DNA from: Spinacia oleracea
Lineage: Eukaryota > Streptophyta > Magnoliopsida > Caryophyllales > Amaranthaceae
Direction of reading: 5' to 3'
Length of the DNA stretch: 64,000 bases
Assembly (NCBI RefSeq): GCF_020520425.1
Contig: NC_079491.1
Location: 2,356,001 to 2,420,000 of the forward strand
The notes under the pieces are model-generated. The model was given only the letters and a program-made list of their open reading frames with translations. It ran no database searches and was not told where the DNA came from. Shown here in pieces: positions 21,982 to 33,600 of this stretch; position 1 is the first letter of the stretch, and every line of letters begins with the position of its first letter. Made by a program: the position numbers and the translations under genes.

Positions 21982-22243
21982 GAACCTCCTTGCAGATTGT
22001 TACCGGGCTCCTGATCCGGTCACCGAGAAGAGAAATTACACATACATGGATGAGGTCCAAGCCAATCTGGGTACATACTTGGTATTAAACAACCAAGACT
22101 GACACAAAGGCACATACTTAATGTTATATTTTGATTGATTATATTTAATTTACATTTTACAGGTAGGTTCAGTTGCATTGCTTGTGGGATACTACAGTAC
22201 GCCAACCAAGTTTTTAAGCTGGGTTGAACTGATACAGATACAG
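21838..22243 (+). pseudogene. Amino acid permease (AAP family) fragment
   Basis: Exon 21838-22070 follows a good acceptor and encodes GTVWTTSAR, then after a one-base deletion AIIGSGVLSLAWATAQLGW, LLADCYRAPDP and RNYTYMDEVQANLG. These are the conserved start of plant AAP proton-coupled amino acid transporters. A second exon (about 22163-22243) keeps a CGILQYAN piece and then has a stop. The deletion near 21870 breaks the frame, and the remaining transmembrane segments are absent. Confidence 0.85.
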
Positions 22244-22289
22244 GTATGGGAAGATATCAATAAAATAATTGCAATGCACCGAATTAAAA

Positions 22290-22580
22290 GAAGCTAGTAC
22301 TAGGTGGGGTGGAAGTTTTGTGTGGTTCTTGTGTATGATGGATAATCTACCTGTTGAAGTTATTGGTAATATATCTGCTACATGCCGAAGATGGCAAGAG
22401 GCTTGGAGGAATCACCTCCATTCTCTTTTGTTCGACTCGAGTGACTGGCAGTTTATTATGACAGTGTTGCGTATTATTTGAAGTGCAAGAGATGATGGTT
22501 CTTATTCATCTGATTCGAATTCAGATTCTGATGATGGGTCTGATTATTCTTCTCCGAGGAGTGGCACTTTCAACTTGTGA
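22290..22580 (+). pseudogene. F-box/LRR protein N-terminal fragment
   Basis: The sequence LPVEVIGNI...SATCRRWQEAWRNHLHSL..DSSDW matches the F-box of the plant F-box/LRR family of At1g67190 type, from memory. About a dozen residues in the middle of the F-box are missing. A serine/aspartate-rich piece follows after a stop at about 22480. F-box proteins are substrate receptors of SCF ubiquitin ligases. This fragment lacks the leucine-rich repeats and cannot act as one. Confidence 0.6.
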
Positions 22581-23546
22581 TGTTGGTCATCAAGTCTAGC
22601 TAAATTATATGAACCAAGTTTGTTGATTACCGATTGATAGCGTGTACATTAACTAATTCGTATTAGAGGGACTGAGGGGTGATTGGTGGTTTGTTTACAT
22701 AAAGATGAAAAACCCCACGCCCTCATAGCTTCATTACTACTCCGTATAATTTTTCGATTTATAAGCAGCAAGAACACAACGGGTGAATTCTGCCGTTTAA
22801 AAGCAGTTTGGGTATTTGGTGCAAATATGTTTACAAAAAGGTGTATATTATGCAATAAGGTTATAAATAGGTGTATTTGGTGAATTATAAACATGACTTA
22901 ACGGACTACTAATGGAAGGTCAAATGAAGGGTATTTGGTGAACAATACGGAAAAAATTGGGGTATATTATGTGATTTAAAATGTGGGTGTATATGACGCA
23001 TTTCGTTAAATTTCTGGGGAATTTCATGAAAATACCGTACATAAAAAGAAAATGAATCAATCGCGCAATATAATATCTAATAGAATATTTCATTCATATT
23101 CATATATTTTGTTAAATTTCTCCTTCATTATACCAATTTGCATCAATTTGAAGATTGATTGATTGATTCCCGAATCCGATCTCACAATGTAAACTCCTAG
23201 CTTTCCTTGTTTCCAAATTCATATATTCCTTTATTGCTTCTCTTTAAGTTAGTATAAATATCCCTACAAAGTCCTTAACCTCCGTCAAGTAGAATTAAGG
23301 ACTTAATTTTATTTTATTTTTGACATAGGCTTAATTTGCAATAAATAAAGAGCTTATAAAACTAAAATACTAGGTCTTTAGAGACCATTACAAAGATTAT
23401 AAAACCAACACAATACATAGGTTCTTCTTTTGCCGGCTCTTGAGTGTTGAAAATGCCTTGTTTACATTGCCAACGAGGCGTAATCGTGCCAAGGTCACTT
23501 AAGGATGTGATTTCCTTATAAAACATGGAGGTGAAGTTGGACCAAG
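22581..23546. other. Non-genic stretch
   Basis: AT-rich sequence. A run of related phrases (GGTGTATTTGGTGAA, GGGTATTTGGTGAA, GGGGTATATTATG) at about 22810-22990 suggests an old short repeat. No gene recognised. Confidence 0.45.
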
Positions 23547-24193
23547 TAGGGATGTCAATGGGGCGGGGCGGATGCGGATGTATGTCCCTCCATCCCCATC
23601 CCCACCTAAAATTTTCATCCCCATCCCCGCCCCATCACCCATGGCGGGTACAAAATTCATCCCCATCCCCGCCCCAACGGGTATAAACTAAAATCCATCC
23701 CCGCCCCACCACCCAACTGGGTATCCATCCCCGTCTTATCCCCGCCCCATACCCACGCCAATATCCGCCTAATTTTTCTTATTAAGCAAACATTTTCCAT
23801 ATGTACGAAGTAATGAAAGTTAACTTTAGAAAAAAAAAACCTTACGACTAAAGAGACACATATAATCGAAAAAATACCCGTCATAACAAAAAAAATCTAA
23901 ACAAAAAACTTAAAATTCTCACCTAAATTCATATTATCACCTAAACATGCACATAAATACAAACTCACCCCATCGCCCATGGCGGGTATGAAGCGGGGCG
24001 AGTGGGGATGGGGCGGGGCGGGCGGGGATGGGGCGGGTTCAACACAAAATCCACACCCGCCCCATCACCCATGGCGGGTACAATTTCTATACCCATCCCC
24101 GCCCCATCACCCGCCAAACCTACCTCCACCCCCGCCTACTTGGGGCGGATGTGGGGCGGGTCTCCCACGAAACCCGCCCCACTGACATCCCTA
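23547..24193. mobile_element. hAT-type MITE built of GGGGCGGG words, 647 bp
   Basis: The ends TAGGGATGTCA and TGACATCCCTA are inverted and flanked by the 8-bp duplication GGACCAAG (23539-23546 and 24194-24201). Both arms are composed of GGGGCGGG / CCCCGCCC and CCATCCCC words. The centre is AT-rich. The long proline- and glycine-rich frames in it are composition effects. Confidence 0.9.
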
Positions 24194-25521
24194 GGACCAA
24201 GTCTCTTTTAATAACTTGTGGAACTTGGATGACAAATGAAGAAGCGAAAGAGTTAAAATTCAAAAGGTTCTTGAAAAGACCTTGTGAAGTGCGCACAAGC
24301 GTCTTGAGTCAATAAACATGACTAGGGTAGCATACTATGAACTCCCAAAAAATGGGGAGCAGCGCTCACATAAAAGATTTTGAAAGCGTCAAGAACAAAT
24401 CTTAACGCTAACCTAAAACGAGGATTAATAAAAGCTAATCCCCACGACCACATAACTAAACCCCGAGAACACCCAACCTTTCTAATACACACTACTCCTC
24501 CCCTCGTCGAACAACCTGACACCTTCAAGCTCCCACCCAATGGAGAAACATTCTTCCAAAGCATACCTATTGAGAAGTCCCAACTTCCATGTTAACTCAA
24601 ACCTCCAAAGAAGACATACCCACACAATATATCTAACCAAAACACACACAAGGAGAAACCACAATTCATTACCACACTTAACATACTCAAAAGAAAACAC
24701 ACCAACAATTTCGAAAAGAACCCATACTACTACAAACCAACACAACTTGTGAAGGCAGAACAAGAAAACTCCTAACAATAAAACAAGGAGACTTAACAAA
24801 TTAAACATTATACCAACACACCAAAGCCACAAAAGTTGCACTAACGAAGGGAGAGAACAAAGTCACCAAACCACAAACTCAGTTACTAACCGAGTAGGTG
24901 GAACATCCACCGGAATTAGTCCAAAATTAATACCAAATTAGAAAACCTAACCTAATCTTTACCTTTACCGTTAAGATTGGCGCAACCAACACTACAAAAC
25001 GACGACGACAAGGAAAGCTTTGGTATTAACTAACTCTAAAATCCCAGAAAATAAGAGGAAACAACCCAAACAGAGGAAATCCTACCCTAAACAAGAATCT
25101 CTTACCCGAACTTTACCTTTACCGGTGAGATTATCAATGGCGGCGTTCGGGTTTCTTTATAGGAGAACCCAAAGGTGATTACCTCAAAGAACTCCTCCCT
25201 ACTTCGAGCAAGGCTGAGGTGAGATACAAGAACTCGCTAACCGGGGAACCACCTACTAGACCGGCTCCGAAAATTACAAGATCCGGCAAGAAGAAGCACA
25301 CACAAAGAGGAGGTAGAAGCTTCCTTTCGAACAAGTTTGACTCCGTCTTCTTCTTCACCACCAGAAACACAAAGACACGAAGCTAATAAGAACGGTAGCA
25401 GGCTCGCCGACGACCTTTTGAAGCTCAGGCCACCAACGAGCCTGCTGAAGGAGGCGATGGCTCTAGGGTTTTGTGGGTTTTTAGGTTTTCTTAGGTAGAG
25501 AGAGAAAAGGAGAGAGTTTTT

Positions 25522-25553
<32 letters not shown>

Positions 25554-25560
25554 CCAAGGA
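24194..25560. other. Non-genic stretch, possibly an old element
   Basis: The sequence is unusually rich in AC on the plus strand. It ends with GGTAGAGAGAGAAAAGGAGAG followed by (TTTA)n and a T run at about 25521-25550. It may be an old retroelement interrupted by the hAT MITE, but no RT, endonuclease or other domain was seen in any frame. Confidence 0.35.
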
Positions 25561-27328
25561 CTTAAAAAAGCATGCTCTATACAAATAAAAATATCAAGTT
25601 ATTTTTTCAAAGCTAGTTTAGGTCGAACACAAGCTCGAGCCCTTGAAAGTCGGATGCTTAACGAACAAAGCTCGAACAGAAAATCGCAAAACTCGATCAA
25701 GCGAAAATCCTTACAAGCTTAGCTCGAACAACAAGATACAAAGCTCGGTCAAGCTAAAATCCTTATCAAGTTTAGTTCGAACAAGGTAAAACTCGAATCG
25801 TCTCGGCTCGTTAATTTGCGGCCCTATTTGCAAATAAGTTTTGGAATTCATGTGCATTGAATAAGATTTGACTTAATTGTTTGTAAGTTTGTATTTTTTT
25901 TTTACGTAAGGTTTGTATATTTAACTGAGCAATATTTTTAATTGGTCGTCCTTTTTTTTTAATACATAATCATAATACCTCGTACTTCTAATAACCAAGT
26001 GATTTAGATATATAGAGCCTGCATAAGTTTTGGAACTCATGGATGATGGATCGAATAAGATTTGATTTGATTGTTTGGTATCCACCAGTTGTTGGATCGT
26101 GCACTAGCGCACACGATCCCCCAATTAAGGTATAAAAAAATTATTTCATAAAAATATTACGTAAAAGACGAGATATATAAATTTATGTTAAATGTTAGGA
26201 AAATAGTGTTGAAGTTGTATTTGCACGTAATTGATAATATGAAATTGATTACATGCGAAGTCTTGCTATAATGGATACTTTTCTACACAACTATTATGCC
26301 TTGTACTATTTACATTACATTGTCTGTAACCACGTAGGGTTGATATCAAATAAAATCTTACTTTAATTCTTAAATAAAAAAATCATAACTATAAATACTT
26401 ATGTTGCCGTATTTGTAGGAGTAGGACATTATATTGAAGCAATGAGAAAGGACTCAAAATGAAAGGGCGGGGAAAGGGTGTAACATCAGATGGAAAGGGA
26501 AGTGACACATAAGATAGTGATGAAAGGGAAGGGATAAAACCATAATCTCATTATTACCAAGGAAATAAACAATTAAGGAAATGAGGGGTATATTCGTAAA
26601 TCCACTGTTACATGAATAGTAAGCAATGTTCAAGCTTTTATATGTGTTAGGATCGGACAAACTACGTACCCACCAGTTCACCACTAATAGAGATTAGAGA
26701 GTAATGAAGAAATCCACTTTAACTTTATTAATTACTTTAATGTTATATTAATAGTAGGGTGCCTACCTAGGTAGATGAAGCAATGTGCCTATTTAACCGA
26801 GATTCTAGCTATTTTCAGTTAGTCATCTTTTAAATACATAATCATAATCCTACTAATAACTTCGTACTTTTGGAGTATGTATGAGTTTGGGAAATCATGT
26901 GCATTTGAACAAGATCTGACTTTATATGGTCTATTTTAACTGAGAGATTATTTAGATCAGGTTTTGATCCCCGTACAATACACGGTTTTTCTTAAAAGTT
27001 TTTTTAAAAAAGGTTTTCATTTAAGTTTGTACGTATCTGGGTGTTGTATTGTTTTTGTTAATACTCCGTAAAAAGGTAAGGTTGTATAGTTTATCAAAAA
27101 AAATTAATCTATAACAGATGAAAATGAAAAATTTAAAAATTAATATGGGACAGAGAGAGTAATTGCAAACTGAAATAACTTATAATTGCACCACGTTAAA
27201 TTTATCATGTACTTGATGAATGTAATGGAAACCATTTTTTTCATTTTGTTGGGGGTAATAAGAAATATTTTATGGAGTATATGACAACTTCTTTTGGTTT
27301 ATCAATTTCTTTCCCATTAATTAACGAC
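25561..27328. other. Non-genic, AT-rich, with AGCTCGA-rich patch
   Basis: At 25610-25830 the words AGCTCGAAC, AGCTCGGTC and CTCGATC recur, as in the other motif-built MITEs of this window, but clear ends were not found. The remaining 1.5 kb is AT-rich with no gene or structured repeat recognised. Confidence 0.45.
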
Positions 27329-27578
27329 AACTTTTGTGTAATACCGCCTTATCGGAAAGACCACTTAGGTTGCTTAACTAATTGGTTTAATTTCTTAACT
27401 AATTGGTTACATTGCTTAATTAATTGATTCAATTGCTTAACTAATTAATTCATTTGCTTAACTAATTGGTTTCAGTGCTTAACTAATTAGTTCAAGTGCT
27501 TAACTAATTGGTTATATTGCTTAACTTATATGATACCAAGGTGGTCTTTTGTGTAAGACCGCCCTATGTAAAAGTTGG
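27329..27578. mobile_element. Small MITE with eight-copy 21-bp core repeat
   Basis: The ends (CAACTTTTGTGTAATACCGCC and GGTCTTTTGTGTAAGACCGCC...AAAGTTGG) are imperfect inverted repeats. Between them, TTGCTTAACTAATTGGTT-type units of about 21-22 bp repeat some eight times (about 27371-27530). No target duplication was fixed. Confidence 0.7.
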
Positions 27579-27794
27579 TAATTAATTAATACAAAACTAT
27601 CATCTTTTCTGAAGTTATAGTTTATTGTTATACAAACTCATACTTTTTTCTTATCTCAAACTCTACATATTTATCGATCTATTTTAGTTATGATTAAAGA
27701 CTTTAAATATTGAGGTAAAGATTTATATTCGATCCAAATCACGTAGTACTATTAGATGTCATTATCAGGTTGCACAAATTCTTATTTATAATGG

Positions 27795-28044
27795 GTGTAC
27801 AATAAATATTATACACCGGAGTAAAAGTTAACTCAAAATGCTTAAAAGTTAAGCTTATATATGTAAAAGTTAAGTGATAAAAAAATTTATTTTAGTAAAA
27901 CTTATTTCTTCAAAATCACTAATAATGTATAAAATTAATAATTTAACCAATTAAAATAATTATTTATCAATTTTTTTTACTAATATAAAGTTACAAAAAA
28001 GATGGTTAAAGTTATCTTGGTGTACAATAAATTTATTGTACACC
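27795..28044. mobile_element. Short TIR element with GGTGTACAATAAAT ends
   Basis: GGTGTACAATAAAT occurs near the left end and its inverse near the right (ATTTATTGTACACC). Each end also folds on itself. Length about 250 bp, AT-rich core, no coding capacity. The boundaries are approximate. Confidence 0.55.
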
Positions 28045-29800
28045 TTGTGCGCGCAAGACCTTTTGATCATGTTGAGTACCTATTTAGTTAATTTTCTATA
28101 CATGGTAAATTTTATCTTTATTAAACTATTAATTAATTATCCTCTTTAATATAGAGTAGTTTGTTGCCTAATTTTTATACTTTTAAATATTAATATTATG
28201 ATACTCTGAGTATTCCCCTGATCTTCCATTAACAAAACAAAAACATAGGGAGTAATAATTATTTCCCTAATCTTATTTATAGTAACATTGTATTTTATTA
28301 TCTTTTACTAATTTTTCATCAATTCTTTGATGATTTAACTATTTTAATAAGATAAAATTTACAATTACACTATAATTTTTCTTTTTGTAAAATTTATTAC
28401 TTTTGTAGGTAGATTGATGCAAAGTGCGCGCAATACTTTATGTACTTAGTATAACCACCCGTCAAAAAAAAAGTTATTTAATAGAAAGTATCCTACCCCT
28501 TTAAAAAGTAAGGAGTGCCTTCTCAACTTCCCTTAAGAATAGTGAAATTACCTCCACACCCTTAAATTCATTCATTATTTACCTGCCCTGTCATTCCCTT
28601 TTCCTTGCACGCATGATCGGCCAGCTGACTATGTTTCAACAAACGTACCTCTGCTCATCCGCCTCCCATCTCTTCCGCCCCCATTTTCTCTCTCTTCACA
28701 ATTCTTCTTTCTCTCACCTTCTCACTCCTTCTCTACGGCTTTCAGAATGCTTCCCATCTCTTCTTTGTTATTGCTCTTGTTCAGGGTTTCATCGCGGCAA
28801 GAACGGTGAGATCTATTACAATCCTTACATATCAATTCTACAAATTCGAGCGGCGACTTTCTTCCTCATAATGTTGATGCATTGCTGGTTGTGGCAATTC
28901 TCTAGCAAATTTAGGCGCTAGCTAATAGCTATGGCGATTTCAAATTTTGAATCCCTTTAGGCTCTAGCTATGGCGATGTTCAAGTTCCGAAGGTAAATTT
29001 CTGAATTCCTGACCATTTTACAATACTCTCGTCAATTTTGTGTGCGTGCGTGAAATCTAGGGTTTCAGTGTTTTTTTGTTTACATTGGATTTACTAAAGC
29101 TTGGAACGTCTGACGAACGCGAGATGGTATGAAATGTTTCAAATTTAGAGGTTATTTCCATTTTTCGGAAAAAATTGTGCTCTATTTAGTAAATTTTAGG
29201 GTTCTGGTGATTTTTTCATGATTTATTAGTATTTCTTATGGAGTCAAATCGCCTATTTTTAGTAATATTGATAAATTTGTCCCTCGATAATATGCAATGT
29301 TCGATTAGAATGTACAATGTGAGACACAAGTTGAAGCCTTTTTCACTAATGTCTGATGATTTGAATCATATAATTCACAGTAAGCTATGGCACATCTGGG
29401 CTATATCTTTATAGATTAAATTTTTTTATTATGAGAGTTGTACACCAATGCGTAGTGGATTTTGGGGCACTTCTTTGTTTTTTTTAAGAAAAACAGTGGA
29501 ATTAGGGGTACTTAGCAAATATTTAGTAATTGATGGTTTATCTTATAACTAAAATTGATTTGTTTCCGTGATATGGTTGAAACACTAAAAAATATGGTCA
29601 TGTTTTGTGTAAATCATGTGAATATTATGTTAGAAATAATTGAAAAACGGTGACTGACTAATATACGTTAGAACATGAAATGTAGCTAGATTGATTAATA
29701 TATCTATGGTAAATGTTGTGAGCTTCGATCTCGAAGAATCGCTGGGGAATCCCCTCGTCAATATTCATTATCTAGACTAATGAGCTACCTTTTATTTTAG
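28045..29800. other. Non-coding; possible remains of a gene 5' end
   Basis: A CT-rich stretch (28660-28790), a possible donor at about 28806 (GAACG|GTGAGA) and a short ATGGCGATGTTC frame ending CCGAAG|GTAAAT (about 28972-28993) look like an old leader and first exon. They cannot be tied to a known gene. The rest is AT-rich. Confidence 0.3.
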
Positions 29801-30048
29801 TTTCTTACCGGTTATCTGACTGGATGGGGAAAGCACAACAAAGTTGTTGGTGATGGAGCACTGAATGGATGCTCAGTGGCATTGGGGTTCCTTCTCATTT
29901 GGTGGAGACCTACCTCGGGAGATTTATATCGCAGGGAAACAATCTCTACTTGTTTAAAAAAATCTGGGACCTTTCAGGTACTGCTACTTCTGAATGTTAA
30001 AACTCAACCCGAGAACCGAAGATTTGATCAAAGACCTAAATTGCACCC
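29801..30048 (+). pseudogene. PPR-SMR protein (GUN1-like) C-terminal fragment
   Basis: After a TTTTAG acceptor, the sequence reads LTGYLTGWGKHNKVVGDGAL, then in another frame MLSGIGVPSHLVETYLGRF, then in the first frame again KKSGTFQVLLLLNV and PENRRFDQ. This order matches the small MutS-related (SMR) domain and tail of GUN1-type PPR-SMR proteins, which act in chloroplast gene expression and signalling. Two frameshifts inside about 110 bp and the absence of all PPR repeats show it is a dead fragment. Confidence 0.65.
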
Positions 30049-30128
30049 CCCCCCCCCCCTTGTGGTAGCTATTGAATATGCATATCACGCATCTTATTTT
30101 TCCAATCTATGTTTTATTATCACAAAAT

Positions 30129-30200
30129 ACTCCTTGGTCTTGTGGTAAGAGCTTTGCCTTTTGACTGATAGTTCACAGAGTTGATTCCCACTAGGAGTTG
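30129..30200 (+). repeat. Possible tRNA-derived SINE head
   Basis: TTGGTCTTGTGGTAAGAGC resembles a pol III box A region. About 40 bp later, AGAGTTGATTCCCAC resembles box B (GGTTCGANNCC) with mismatches. A run of C (30046-30059) lies before it. No SINE tail or target duplication was found. Confidence 0.3.
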
Positions 30201-30261
30201 TTGGGGTCGGTCTCGTGGTTTGAGGCTGGGAGTTTGATGGTTCTCCTTTGTGTTTTCCTAG

Positions 30262-30640
30262 AAGCTCAAGTAAATGGTTTTATTGATCCGCATATATCAT
30301 ATCAGTGGTGTAGTACCTCGCAATCTCTTCCTGAACATCACCATGATTTTCTAAGTCAATTTGTGCAATTGTTGCTAGACCTTTGCCTTTAGTACGTCCA
30401 CACATTGCTCTTAAATTCTGTTGGATAACCATGTAACTTCCAACAGTTATAAATTGAGTGTCCAAATCTGTTGCAGTTATTGTAGAATAGAGCTGATGCA
30501 AGTCTTTTTTTTTTCTTGTAACGACTCTTGCTGTTATTATTCTGAGAACTTATCTTGGTGTAAGGTCTCGATGCTTTATATCCTCTTAGTTGATCATTGA
30601 ACTTTCTTCCTGCAGAAAATTTCATGGTACTTTGAGTAAG
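30262..30640 (-). pseudogene. Copia gag remnant with zinc knuckle
   Basis: Read on the minus strand, CNRFGHSIYNCWKLHGYP is the typical end of a copia gag CCHC knuckle, but the first Cys of the motif is missing (YNNC). A second frame adds NLRAMCGRTKGKGLATIAQID downstream. The two parts are out of frame. No LTR or pol was seen nearby. Confidence 0.6.
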
Positions 30641-33600
30641 AATAGTGCTTATATCTCTGTGCCTCTCTTCTTGGATCCAAATTATTTATGCCTGGCAAAG
30701 AGTTCAAGATGTTACTCATTTGTTCCAGTCGTAAGGTATTTAATCCTTTTGATTCTTCTTACTTCTTTTGAAAATTTTATTATGAAGTTTGAATTTTCAA
30801 TGCAATATTTGTGTTCTTTTTGCATTAAGTATTGCCCAAATTATATTTTGCAGCATTGTTTAAGGCCAAAGTAGGTGGTTGAAGATCCACCTTCTCCAAT
30901 CACGTACTTTTTTCCCAATTTTCCTTAAACTTTCCTTTACTATTCCGACAATACTTCCCCCATTTTCCTTCTTATTTTATAACGACGCAAGAGGGATTTG
31001 TTGAAGCTAATTGAAATCACAAGCTAAGTCTGTTTTGATGCATATTTTTACAATGCCTATTTTTCTTATAAGTATTCATATAATATTTTATTTATGTTCC
31101 AATCTCGGGCAAGCGTGTGATCCAAATCTTATAAGTTATAACTTATAGTCTACTTCATCTGAAACAACTAATTATAATATTAATAAATCAATCTTTATTT
31201 ATATGGTTATGTTAATCGTATTCTCTAATGAAGTTTAGAATCAATACTCTATGTTGTTTAACTCTTCGACTGACATTCATTTTTAAGTGTTAGATAAACC
31301 AGCCCCCTAATGAGTTATTCAAAATATATTTGGTTTCTTCTTTCTTGGAATCTTGAAAGATATCTGTTGTTGCTACAAATATTGTTCATGATAACCATTC
31401 ATGACTTTTGAGTTTTCTGTAGTATACTTGGGAGTTTGGCATTGTTGCTTATGTTTTGAGGGATCAACTATGGAGTTGGTGTTATGCTGCTTAGGTTCTT
31501 TTAGATATATGTTTTAAGTTCCCTTCTATACGGGGGCATAGTGCTTTGATTGTGGTTGTACTGGTAGTGTGCTGGGAAAAGATAATAGTGGAACAATTTA
31601 AGGATCTAAGCCATTGTTGATGCTGTGATTTGAGTATTTTGTGTGTATATGACCATGTTGCAGCAATTTCTATGAATGTCCACCTGTATGTCACTTTTAC
31701 TTGTTTATTTTTCATTGAGCAATGTATAAGGACTTGGATTTCAGTAATTCTCTTTCTATTTTTTTAGGCACTAGCTTCTTCACTTTGTCAATTCACAATC
31801 AATTGCTTTACATATAAATTTGTCATTAAGACCATATTTTATTAGGAAATTTGGAGAATTTAATGTGTTGGATACTGGTATTTATTAGTTTCCTTGCTAT
31901 TGTAGTTTGAAAGGGCTTTGTTTCTGGTTGCGATTAGTTGTTCAGAAGATGAAAAAGACAAGGGTATTGTACTGTTAAAGCAAGGTGCCAAAGCTGTAAG
32001 TGATTTTTGTTCTCAATTATTTTTTCTAGAATAATTTCTTGTGAGAGATGGTCGTGACCATCATGTTCAGGGAAAAATTGTATCTTTCTAATCTTAGTGC
32101 CTTCTCCTGCTTATAATTTTTGTAATAAATGGATATTTTTCTTATCTGTTCTTGAGAACCTGTTCAAAAATTTTGTATCTATATGCTAAAATTGTGGAAA
32201 GAGAGATAGAAGAGAGATGAAAGTCAACTTAAATTGTGGAAAGAGAGATAGAAGATATGTTTGATATCTGTGTTGGATGGATGTTTGTCTCTTTTGTTCT
32301 TAAGAACTTGGTCAAATATTCGGTGTCCATATTTGGTCTCCTTGTTTCTTTTGGCACGGATCTGGACGTGAACCATTTTAGGATAAATTAAATAGCTTAT
32401 TTTTTTCCAGTAAGACCTGGGTGTACTTGAAAGCAACATACAGAGATAATGGAATAGGAAGTTGTGCTTGGTATTATGAAAATCATAGAAACAGATCGCC
32501 CTTGTGGACTTGCTTGCCATCTGAGGTCATATGAATATATGATGCAATTAGAAATTTTAGGACTTCTAATTCAAAATAATCTTTATTGCATTATTTGTAT
32601 ATTCTCCAAATAGGCTTGAGGTCAGGTCTAGGCCTCTAGGTCTCTGGGCTCTAACTATAAGCTGGTGGCTAATGCTTAATCAGTGACTAATATATCTAAT
32701 GTGCATTTGTTTAAGATTGGTTGAGATGGGTGGTTAGATAGATAGTGTGTTTGATTGTGTAGAATTTAGGGAAATATATATGCACAAGGGTTTGGCTAAA
32801 TCTCTCTAAAAAACTACAAAGGAAGGCGAAAAACTTTAGACTACTACATCTCTACTCTCCAGGAAAGGATTATAGTGAATTTTACTAACAAGTAACAACA
32901 CATTGAATTACATACTTCCTTAAACATTTCATATCCTTACTAATCTTGGCAATCGGACATATTACACATAAGAAAACCATTTGTTTCTAAAGACCAGTTT
33001 TGCTTATGTCTAGAGATTCCCATCTAATAAATCTCATTTATTGTTTCTCCACGTGTTGCTTATGCCTTACTCATATGGACTGTAATCAACTTTATTTTCC
33101 AACTAATATTGTGTGTCGTGTTTAGGCTGTGTACTCCCGAGTCCTGAATACAATATGTATGAAGATGACCCGTTTTCTCTGTAGATGGAGGATCATGGTA
33201 GTAACCTATAATTCTAATGTTCGTTATTATTGGAAGTGATAACAAATGTATATGCAAGCACCTTAGCCTAAGATTGTTTCCTCAGTTATGTGATATTGAT
33301 TGTGTTATTGATATAAACAACAAACAAGAGAGTTTATATATGTTGGTTGCTGCAGTATCTCGTTTAGAGGGATCGAAGCATTTAGAAAAGGAACACAAAG
33401 TGTTTGTTGTTGCCAACATAGATGGATGGATGTCTTTCAGGTTCCATTAATGCTACAGACATATTTATTTAGAAGAAAGTGTTCATAAAACTCTGGTAGC
33501 CAGAGGCAGGAATGGACATAGAGCCTTTTAATGGTCGAGCTCAAGACAAAGTAGAGACAATCATCTTATAAGTTAATTGGTCACTTATGTATAATTACTG

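Noticed and set aside
23979-24315. Overlapping Pro/Gly-rich frames
   Set aside because: They are composition effects of the GGGGCGGG words in a hAT-type MITE.
24194-25560. LINE or other non-LTR retrotransposon
   Set aside because: The T run and AC-rich composition are suggestive, but no reverse transcriptase or endonuclease motif was found in any frame.
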